This document shows, piece after piece, positions 15,248 through 20,496 of a stretch of 20,496 nucleotides of DNA. A program made the position numbers and the translations under genes. The stretch comes from Flavipsychrobacter stenotrophus (GTDB lineage: Bacteria; Bacteroidota; Bacteroidia; Chitinophagales; Chitinophagaceae), in NCBI GenBank assembly GCA_947371715.1, contig CANBQQ010000012.1:1-20496 (forward strand), written 5' to 3'. Numbering within the stretch: position 1 is the first letter of the stretch; every line of letters begins with the position of its first letter. Under the pieces are notes generated by a model. That model saw nothing but the letters and a program-made list of their open reading frames with translations, was not told the origin of the DNA and made no database searches.

Positions 15248-16228
15248 ATGAAATTGATACACTTATTACTGATTTTTTCAGGCACTATGATAGCGGCCTA
15301 CACCTCACTTGCGCAAACCGATAAGGAACATATAGAACACGCCAACAATGCCATAAGTGTGGTGCATAAATGTGATGATGCCCTGCGTTTATTGAATAAC
15401 GTTTCTGCCGAAGGCAGGATGACGGCCAATTATTTTCTTTGCCTCGCAAAAGCGCACGATTGTAAAGAAAACCTTGAGCAGGCGATATACTATTACAACA
15501 AATACCTTGAAATGCAGCCCAAGAGCGATTCGGTAAAACAGAGAGTAGCGCAGCTTGCTGATAAACAAACGCAGCAAGGGCGCACTGCAAATGAAGAGCG
15601 AGTGGCGAAAGCGGTTTATGATAACATTGCACACCCCAACAAGAAAAAGAAACACTATATCCTCGAAGATAAGTTTCTGTATATGGGCCCCGATTTTTCC
15701 TTTTCAACAGGTGGCCGCAATGCTGCATATAAATATGGCGCGGGGCTAAACTTAGGGTCTGCCTATAACTTTTTTGACAATAACTTGGTGCTCGATTTCA
15801 GTCTTTCCGGTTGTTTTCAGTTCGGTAAAAATCTGCCATGGTTTCGCAGGGCATATCCTAAGCTCGGGAGCTCTGTAGATATCATTGACAATGGTGGCTC
15901 GGTTGCTTTTGAGGTGAGTCCTATGCTTACAATTATAAATAGTCATTCTATTGCCTGGACTGCGGGTCCTTTGGCTGGAATTAAGTATGCCAATATTTCT
16001 ATTTCGGGCAATTCTTTATCCGGAGCTGTTATTAACGGCGAAAATGTATTCGGGCCATGTTATGGCGTGAAATCTGATTTTTTATGGGGTCAATGCGGTA
16101 TGGTTTTCGTAGAATACGCAATGATGCCCAGGGATAGGTATAACACAGAAACGAATACTAAAGGCATTCTTTCCGACCACAATGTGCTTAGGATAGGCAT
16201 CAATCTTAAAGTAAATAGGTATCAGTAG
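15248..16228 (+). CDS. Exported TPR-containing protein with barrel-like C-terminus
   Basis: 326 residues starting at ATG 15248. The signal peptide ends near residue 22 (TSLAQ). Residues of about 28-105 are helical and look like one or two tetratricopeptide-type repeats (YFLCLAKAHDCKENLEQAIY, then YYNKYLEMQPKS), followed by a charged linker. From about 140 the sequence is beta-rich and amphipathic, with Gly/Asn/Tyr turns (YKYGAGLNLGSAYNFFDNNL, VLDFSLSGCFQFG) and a final strand HNVLRIGINLKVNRYQ, which suggests an outer-membrane barrel of about 8 strands. TPR-plus-barrel proteins are common in Bacteroidota. No specific family is recognised. Its tail overlaps a possible opposite-strand small ORF by 7 bp. 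Confidence 0.72.
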   Translation: MKLIHLLLIFSGTMIAAYTSLAQTDKEHIEHANNAISVVHKCDDALRLLNNVSAEGRMTANYFLCLAKAHDCKENLEQAIYYYNKYLEMQPKSDSVKQRVAQLADKQTQQGRTANEERVAKAVYDNIAHPNKKKKHYILEDKFLYMGPDFSFSTGGRNAAYKYGAGLNLGSAYNFFDNNLVLDFSLSGCFQFGKNLPWFRRAYPKLGSSVDIIDNGGSVAFEVSPMLTIINSHSIAWTAGPLAGIKYANISISGNSLSGAVINGENVFGPCYGVKSDFLWGQCGMVFVEYAMMPRDRYNTETNTKGILSDHNVLRIGINLKVNRYQ

Positions 16229-16320
16229 ATATTGTAATGTTTATTCGCTAGCCTTGCAGGAATGCGTAGTTCATCCGGGTAGGTATCGAGGTGCTCAAGT
16301 TGGTACATGGTCAAATTCAT
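16222..16320 (-). CDS. Possible small ORF, 32 residues
   Basis: From ATG 16318-16320 the minus strand reads MNLTMYQLEHLDTYPDEL and then RIPARLANKHYNIY to a TGA at 16222-16224. The frame remains open for about ten more codons upstream (including GGVEVGKWV) before an in-frame TAA. The composition is protein-like rather than low-complexity. It may be a microprotein, a decayed gene end or chance. It is convergent with, and overlaps by 7 bp, the 15248 gene. Confidence 0.3.
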   Translation of the reverse strand: MNLTMYQLEHLDTYPDELRIPARLANKHYNIY

Positions 16321-16384
16321 CACCCATTTTCCCACTTCAACGCCGCCCCATTACCGAATCGTCACATTGATAAATTGTATAATT

Positions 16385-16420
16385 CATTGCTGCATTTCTA
16401 CATTATTTCCATTTTCACAT
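16385..16420. repeat. Low-complexity CATT-rich spacer before sucC
   Basis: Loosely repeated 8-9 bp units built on CATTnnT and TTCCATT (CATTGCTG, CATTTCTA, CATTATTTC, CATTTTCA) fill the spacer shortly before sucC. They resemble the units at 5017-5092. The repeat is imperfect, and its boundaries are approximate. Confidence 0.4.
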
Positions 16421-16453
16421 TAGTTGACTATCTTCGTCCAAATTTTTGAAAAA

Positions 16454-17674
16454 ATGAATTTGCACGAATACCAGGCTAAGGAATTGCTGAAGCGCTACAA
16501 TGTGCCTACACAAGAAGGTGTTGCGGTATCTAGCGTAGATGAAGCTATAAACGCTTATAAGAAAATATCAGTTGACAACGGAACCAAGTTTGCCGTTATC
16601 AAGGCGCAGATACACGCCGGTGGTCGTGGTAAGGGACGTATGATAGAAGTTCCGGATCAGAGTGGAGTAGTAGTAGTTAAGAACGCTGAAGGCGTGGAAA
16701 ACGCTGCTAAGAACATTTTGGGAAATACCCTGGTTACTATCCAGACAGGCCCTGCAGGTAAGAAAGTAAGCAAGTTGCTTATTGCCCAGGACATGTATTA
16801 TGATGGTCCTAGCGAGCGTAAGGAATTCTATATGTCTGTATTGATGGATCGTGCTAAGAAGCAGAACGTGATCATGTACAGCACAGAAGGTGGTATGGAT
16901 ATTGAAGAAGTAGCCCATAACACTCCTGATAAAATATACAAAGAGTGGGTTAAGCCGGGCTTCCCGTTGCAGGGTTTCCAGGCGCGTAAGATCGCGTTCA
17001 ACCTTGGTCTTTCAGGTACTGCTTTCAAGAACATGGTTAAGTTCGTAAGCAATCTTTACGATGCTTATGTAGGCCTTGATTGCTCTATGCTGGAGATCAA
17101 CCCATTGTTCAAATCAGCCGATGACAAGATCCTTGCTGTTGACTGTAAGATGGATGTTGATGATAACTCATTGATGCGTCATGCTGATCTGGCTGATATG
17201 CGCGATAAGAGCGAAGAAGATCCTACAGAAGTAGAAGCCGGCGAACACAACCTTAACTATGTAAAACTTGACGGTAACGTGGGTTGCATGGTAAATGGCG
17301 CTGGTTTGGCTATGGCTACTATGGATATGATCAAGTTGGCAGGTGGTGAGCCGGCTAACTTCCTTGATGTAGGTGGTTCTGCAAATGCTCAGACAGTAGA
17401 AGCAGGTTTCCGTATCATCATGAAGGATCCTAACGTTAAGGCTATCCTTATCAACATCTTCGGTGGTATCGTTCGTTGCGACCGTGTAGCTGCAGGTGTT
17501 ATCGAGGCATACAACAAGCTGGGTAATATCAATATACCTATCATTGTTCGTCTGCAGGGTACCAATGCAGAAGCTGCTAAGGAACTGATCGTTAATTCAG
17601 GTCTTAAAGTACAGTCTGCCATCCTTTTGAGCGAAGCTGCACAGCTTGTTCAGGATGCGGTAAATGCTAACTAA
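16454..17674 (+). CDS. sucC: Succinyl-CoA ligase subunit beta
   Basis: The beta subunit of succinyl-CoA synthetase carries the nucleotide-binding ATP-grasp domain and couples succinyl-CoA cleavage to ATP (or GTP) formation in the TCA cycle. From ATG 16454 it has 406 residues and the canonical start MNLHEYQAKELL; an upstream in-frame TTG at 16424 is not needed. Recognisable blocks are AQIHAGGRGKG (51-61), MYSTEGGMDIEEVA (141-154), GNVGCMVNGAGLAMATMDMI (about 274-293), FLDVGGSA (303-310) and INIFGGIVRCD (about 334-344), the last two in the CoA-ligase domain. The gene uses a visibly stricter, translation-optimised codon set (many GGT, AAC, CGT) than its neighbours, as expected for high expression. 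sucD, for the alpha subunit, is not adjacent: the next gene is convergent pcrB. Confidence 0.97.
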   Translation: MNLHEYQAKELLKRYNVPTQEGVAVSSVDEAINAYKKISVDNGTKFAVIKAQIHAGGRGKGRMIEVPDQSGVVVVKNAEGVENAAKNILGNTLVTIQTGPAGKKVSKLLIAQDMYYDGPSERKEFYMSVLMDRAKKQNVIMYSTEGGMDIEEVAHNTPDKIYKEWVKPGFPLQGFQARKIAFNLGLSGTAFKNMVKFVSNLYDAYVGLDCSMLEINPLFKSADDKILAVDCKMDVDDNSLMRHADLADMRDKSEEDPTEVEAGEHNLNYVKLDGNVGCMVNGAGLAMATMDMIKLAGGEPANFLDVGGSANAQTVEAGFRIIMKDPNVKAILINIFGGIVRCDRVAAGVIEAYNKLGNINIPIIVRLQGTNAEAAKELIVNSGLKVQSAILLSEAAQLVQDAVNAN

Positions 17675-17698
17675 TCAAGTACAGGTATACAATACAAC

Positions 17699-17729
17699 AA
17701 GAAAGCCATCCGGATAGGGTGGCTTTCTT
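17699..17729. terminator. Bidirectional terminator between sucC and pcrB
   Basis: AAGAAAGCCA (17699-17708) and TGGCTTTCTT (17720-17729) form a perfect 10-bp stem. TCC/GGG pairing adds three more pairs around the loop GGATA, and flanking AACA/TTGTT extends the base imperfectly. The T-rich 3' arm serves rightward sucC transcription, and the T-rich complement serves leftward pcrB transcription. Confidence 0.85.
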
Positions 17730-17768
17730 ATTGTTAGCGTGTTATGTTTAGTATTAAAATCTCCCGAA

Positions 17769-17792
17769 TGTCACCCTGAGGTTCTCGAAGGG
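17769..17792 (+). repeat. REP-like dispersed repeat, copy 1
   Basis: TGTCACCCTGAGG followed by TTCTCGAAGGG matches copy 2 (20457-20480) at 23 of 24 positions. The core CCCT-GAG-loop-CTC-(GA)-AGGG folds into a short hairpin with a 2-nt bulge. Similar CCCTGAG...TCGAAGGG elements are common intergenic REP-type repeats in bacteria; that link is from memory. Confidence 0.6.
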
Positions 17793-17860
17793 CGGCATTC
17801 GCACGGGACGTATTTGTTTTCGAAGCGCTAAGCAACACTTACGACTTACGACTAGCAAGG

Positions 17861-18634
17861 TTACCCCCTTGTTGCCTGCGCCAGATCCTTTATCAGCATA
17901 GCGTCGCGCTCTATAGCATTGCCCACTACAATTATGTTGGCTCCGGCCTGGCAATTCTCACGTACTTTCTCCGGAGTACTGATACCCCCACCTATAAACA
18001 GCGGTATGTCAATATTCTCACTTACTTTTTTGATCATGCTTGTCGAAATGCTATTCTTTGCGCCACTGCCTGCATCCATATAGATAACATGGTTGCCTTG
18101 CATTTCGCCTGCCCATGCTGTGCATAAGGCAATTTCAGGCTTATTAGCAGGTATGGGCATACTGTGGCTCATATAAGATACCGTAGTTTGCACGCCTCCG
18201 TCTATTAATATATATCCGGTAGATATCACTTCAAGCCCGCTGGCCTTTACCAAAGGTGCAGATACCACATGCTGACCTATCAGCAGGTCGGCATTGCGGC
18301 CCGAAATAAGAGAAAGATATAAGAGGGCATCTGCAAGAGGAGATACCTGTGCGGGATTTCCGGGGAAAAGAACCACCGGAATGTCGCTGTTTTCTTTAAA
18401 TCGGGTAATACATAACTCCATTTGGTGCGCTAACAACAGGCTGCCGCCAATGAACAGATAGTCTACCCCGGCTTCATTACACAACTTTGCCAGTTTCGGC
18501 ACATCTTCAGCCGCCATCTTATCCGGGTCGGCTAATACAGCAAATCCACTTCTTTGCTCTGTCTTCAGTAATTGTAGCTGTTGCAGTATTTTTCCTGTAC
18601 GCACTTTGGGTATATTATTATTTAATTGAAGCAA
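17861..18634 (-). CDS. pcrB: PcrB-type GGGP/HepGP synthase
   Basis: This TIM-barrel prenyltransferase joins a polyprenyl diphosphate to sn-glycerol-1-phosphate, making the ether-lipid precursor known from archaea and also from Bacteroidota and Bacillota. Family blocks are AVLADPDK (32-39), DYLFIGGSLLL (58-68), VVLFPGNPAQVSPLADALLY (87-106), ISTGYILIDGG (137-147), VIYMDAGSGA (183-192), FIGGGIS (213-219) and VVGNAIE (236-242), the last being phosphate-binding. No ATG lies in frame before residue 40; the start is TTG at 18632-18634 (257 residues) or GTG at 18602-18604, which gives 247 residues, starting closer to the family's usual N-terminus. Chain length of the prenyl donor cannot be read from the sequence. 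It ends at the terminator shared with sucC. Confidence 0.92.
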   Translation of the reverse strand: MLQLNNNIPKVRTGKILQQLQLLKTEQRSGFAVLADPDKMAAEDVPKLAKLCNEAGVDYLFIGGSLLLAHQMELCITRFKENSDIPVVLFPGNPAQVSPLADALLYLSLISGRNADLLIGQHVVSAPLVKASGLEVISTGYILIDGGVQTTVSYMSHSMPIPANKPEIALCTAWAGEMQGNHVIYMDAGSGAKNSISTSMIKKVSENIDIPLFIGGGISTPEKVRENCQAGANIIVVGNAIERDAMLIKDLAQATRG

Positions 18635-18998
18635 AAAGCGTGGAATTGCGGTCCCGCTATTCTATCTCAGTAACTTGAACCTGGTTATGAAGTCTCCAGC
18701 ATATGATGGTAAAAGTAAAAAAAAATGCACAAGTATATATATGGCATCAATAAATGACCCGATAATAAAGTTGGCTATGTCCGGGTAGCCTAATTTTGAT
18801 CGGATCTACCTCCTAGTGAGGATTCAATGGCTCATTTTAATGTATTATACTGAACACAATGCCCCCAATGCGTGTTATACTATTTGAACTTTCAAATTAC
18901 AATTAGGATAGTTGCCATGATTTTCTGGTCTTGGATAGGCAATACAATAGTAGTTGGCTGTTGCAAAAAATATTAATTGGTGATATTGATCTGCAATT
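18635..18998. other. Non-coding spacer upstream of the 19035 gene
   Basis: This 364-bp stretch contains only very short open frames. It holds one arm of an imperfect 40-bp direct repeat (18705-18744). No tRNA fold, riboswitch or terminator was found. CAATTTTG at 18994-19001, extending 3 bp beyond the spacer, is one mismatch from the -7 consensus and may be the promoter of the next gene. Confidence 0.4.
18705..18744 (+). repeat. Imperfect 40-bp direct repeat, copy A
   Basis: Starts GATGGTAAAAGTAAAA and contains ATGCAC and GTATATATATGG. It aligns without gaps to 19740-19779 at 31 of 40 positions. A shared CCTGGT a little upstream of each copy hints that the similarity may extend further. A rich A/T content lowers the weight of the match. 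Confidence 0.4.
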
Positions 18999-19034
18999 TT
19001 GCGATATATGGCATGTCATTTGATGTGTTCCGGT

Positions 19035-19685
19035 ATGAACGTTAATAAATTACTCTATATTGTCTTGTTCTCTTTATATATTATCCCGGCACAAGCGGGC
19101 TATGGGAACAAAGGCAAGTGGGGCGACGACCTCACCTACAATCATTTCGGTTTTGCCGGCATGCGCGTTTCTGTACTAAAAGACGCAATACCTATTGGCT
19201 GGGATGCTATGCTGGCATTGCATATTACTGGTAATTTTTTTATGGGTTTTAACTTTGGCCAGGATGTAGGGCAGACCAGACAGGATTATGGGCATGGCGT
19301 TCCCGGTGTTTCATCCTACTATCTAGATATGTCCAACATAGGGGTAAACCTTGATTACGTGCTGCACCACGATAAGCAAAAGGCGATAACATTTCACCTG
19401 ATTGGTGCGGTGCAAACCGTTAGCTTCGGTTACGTATCAGGGTTTCATGCCGATGGGTTTAGTGAGCCCTATTACACACCATCACTCACATTTCACAAGG
19501 CATTGGTCACCAATTACTACATTTCAGTGCGTCCTGCACTATCTTATACTACCCACAAAGTTGCTTTTATGGCCGCATACAACTTTCTGCACGGCATCAG
19601 CAACTTTGGTAAAATCACCGATTTCGAAGGCGTGCAAGTCGAAGCCTGTTTCTCATGGAAAAAGGCAAGAAGACATGGGTATTAG
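19035..19685 (+). CDS. Small outer-membrane-barrel-like exported protein
   Basis: 216 residues from ATG 19035. Upstream in-frame starts (TTG 18999, ATG 19008, ATG 19023) would add MACHLMCSG-like residues before the signal peptide MNVNKLLYIVLFSLYIIPAQA, so 19035 is chosen. The mature part is rich in Tyr, Gly and Phe with alternating hydrophobic strands (FFMGFNFGQDVGQ, YYLDMSNIGVNLDYVL, AITFHLIGAVQTVSFGYV, NYYISVRPALSYTTHKV, VQVEACFSWKKARRHGY), as in 8-strand outer-membrane barrels. The C-terminus is basic and does not end in the usual aromatic residue. No family is recognised. Confidence 0.65.
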   Translation: MNVNKLLYIVLFSLYIIPAQAGYGNKGKWGDDLTYNHFGFAGMRVSVLKDAIPIGWDAMLALHITGNFFMGFNFGQDVGQTRQDYGHGVPGVSSYYLDMSNIGVNLDYVLHHDKQKAITFHLIGAVQTVSFGYVSGFHADGFSEPYYTPSLTFHKALVTNYYISVRPALSYTTHKVAFMAAYNFLHGISNFGKITDFEGVQVEACFSWKKARRHGY

Positions 19686-19739
19686 TCGGTAAGATATACC
19701 ACACTACATGAAATCCTTTCTTAGAAACACCTGGTAACT

Positions 19740-19779
19740 GATAGTAGAAGTAAAGAAGGATGCACGGGTATTTATATAG
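19740..19779 (+). repeat. Imperfect 40-bp direct repeat, copy B
   Basis: Starts GATAGTAGAAGTAAAG and contains ATGCAC and GTATTTATATAG; see copy A at 18705-18744. The two copies bracket the 19035-19685 gene. Confidence 0.4.
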
Positions 19780-19892
19780 TGGTGCTAATTGGCACAAATA
19801 TGTTCTTTTATGAACCGGTTGGCAAGGTTTTTATTGCCAATAGCATAAAGAACGATCAGCAATTAACTGTGCACATAGGTATTACTATTAAT

Positions 19893-20159
19893 ATGGAAGA
19901 CAAGTTGAGTGAACTAGAGCAATTTTTGAATACCATAGTCAATAATTATCCCCCACTTCCCAAAGCAACCAATATAGAAGAGCGCTTAGACAAGGCTGCG
20001 GCCTATGGTGCGTTATTGACAGACTATAAAGAGAAGGCCAGCAGTAAGATAAGGGAACTATTTGCAGATGAACGATTGAACGATTATAAAGGTGATATAC
20101 ATACGGTAGCCAATAAATGTCTGCGCAACTATCATAGACAACAGGTATTGGCATTGTAG
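19893..20159 (+). CDS. Small helical cytosolic protein, unknown function
   Basis: The 88-residue protein starts at ATG 19893. Longer frames begin at GTG 19779 or ATG 19800, but the added part (FFYEPVGKVFIANSIKNDQ and so on) looks like translated spacer and overlaps no recognised domain. The sequence is hydrophilic and helix-forming (EDKLSELEQFLNTIV, ERLDKAAAYGALLTDYKEK, SKIRELFADERLNDY), with a basic end (NKCLRNYHRQQVLAL). No signal peptide or known domain is seen. Codon use and periodicity look real, but there is no homology support. Confidence 0.55.
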   Translation: MEDKLSELEQFLNTIVNNYPPLPKATNIEERLDKAAAYGALLTDYKEKASSKIRELFADERLNDYKGDIHTVANKCLRNYHRQQVLAL

Positions 20160-20283
20160 TAGTGGATTCTCGATGAATAATCTGTCGCGATAGTTAGTGC
20201 CGATTATTTCGGGACTCTCATGACGACTATTTTGACGTGTCTCTGCCCCGAACATCGGGCGGAAATCCACCTTTTTACCCTAA

Positions 20284-20305
20284 TTCAGACGTAAAACAGT
20301 CTGAA
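20284..20305. repeat. 7-bp inverted repeat TTCAGAC-N8-GTCTGAA
   Basis: Perfect arms at 20284-20290 and 20299-20305 with an 8-nt loop GTAAAACA. A short hairpin CCCGA/TCGGG lies 24 bp to the left. There is no T-tract after either, so a terminator is unlikely; they may be protein-binding or RNA elements upstream of something to the right. Confidence 0.45.
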
Positions 20306-20456
20306 ACCCACGCCCTACGCATAATTTAAAACATATACCTCGCTTGTAATCCGCTAGAGTGGCTCATCTGTATTGAAAAGTAGATGTAAAACAGCAAAAA
20401 TAGTTTGGTGTAGTCGACGACAACTCCTACTTTTGTCCTCCCAACGAAAAACAGGG

Positions 20457-20480
20457 TGTCACCCTGAGGCTCTCGAAGGG
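20457..20480 (+). repeat. REP-like dispersed repeat, copy 2
   Basis: TGTCACCCTGAGG followed by CTCTCGAAGGG, same strand as copy 1 (17769-17792) and differing at one base. Here it is preceded by CAGGG, which makes CAGGGTG-T-CACCCTG (20452-20466), a further 7-bp inverted repeat absent from copy 1. Confidence 0.6.
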
Positions 20481-20496
20481 TAGTTCTTAGAAAAGC

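Larger units (their letters stand above)
20160..20496. other. Non-coding right edge with short inverted repeats
   Basis: No credible gene is visible. It contains the hairpin CCCGA-ACA-TCGGG (20247-20259), a 7-bp inverted repeat TTCAGAC/GTCTGAA (20284-20305) and the second REP-like copy. The start of a gene lying to the right cannot be excluded. Confidence 0.5.

Noticed and set aside
16424..16453. TTG start ten codons upstream for sucC
   Set aside because: SucC homologues begin MNLHEYQ, which coincides with ATG 16454; the upstream codons contain a -7-like TATCTTCG.
18780..18840. tRNA-like or riboswitch-like segment in the 18635-18998 spacer
   Set aside because: No cloverleaf arms, TpsiC-like motif or consistent stem pairing could be drawn.
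19779..19892. Upstream extension of the 19893 gene (GTG 19779 or ATG 19800)
   Set aside because: The added residues look like translated spacer, and the GTG lies inside the direct-repeat copy B.
20058..20270. Leftward 70-residue open frame at the right end
   Set aside because: It overlaps the more coding-like 19893 gene on the other strand, has no domain or promoter, and its composition looks like antisense of that gene.

Overview
The window reads as a chromosomal segment of a Bacteroidota bacterium, most likely from the Chitinophagaceae or a close relative. The signs are a lipoprotein form of the TamA/BamA family (TamL), a DUF4476 protein, a PcrB-type GGGP synthase, many lineage-restricted exported proteins, start codons almost without Shine-Dalgarno sequences, and several exact TAnnTTTG (-7) boxes just upstream of starts. 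The family assignments come from recalled motifs, not from a search.

Layout. The left edge may hold the last codons of a rightward gene (1-48). It is followed by leftward tamL (113-2530), divergent from a rightward block: a SpoU/TrmH-type RNA methyltransferase (2639-3379), a DUF4476 exported protein (3451-4326), yqgE (4410-4997), a lipoprotein gene with a visible frameshift (5108-5688) and uvrC (5707-7548). Convergent to this comes a leftward block: a small orphan protein (7570-8028) and the tightly packed phosphate importer pstS-pstC-pstA-pstB (transcribed from 11419 down to 8085, no phoU next to it). A 459-bp stretch without a convincing gene separates pstS from a RelE/ParE-type toxin-antitoxin pair (11879-12404). 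From 12639 transcription is rightward again: a DUF4349 lipoprotein, two lineage-specific exported proteins and sucC, which ends at a strong bidirectional hairpin terminator shared with leftward pcrB (17861-18634). The right end is sparse: a small barrel-like exported protein (19035-19685), a small cytosolic protein (19893-20159) and about 340 bp of non-coding DNA with short inverted repeats.

How the genes work together. Apart from the Pst transporter and the toxin-antitoxin pair, this is mostly a mosaic of independent functions: envelope biogenesis (TamL, PcrB), RNA modification, nucleotide-excision repair (UvrC), the TCA cycle (SucC), phosphate uptake and unknown envelope proteins. I see no defence island, prophage, integrase, IS element, rRNA, tRNA or CRISPR array, and no strong candidate for a new multi-gene system. 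The points most worth a second look are the frameshifted lipoprotein, -7 boxes so close to start codons that several messages would be leaderless or nearly so, a perfect 10-bp inverted repeat between the antitoxin and the DUF4349 gene, a REP-like repeat pair, and an uncatalogued small ORF at 16222-16320.
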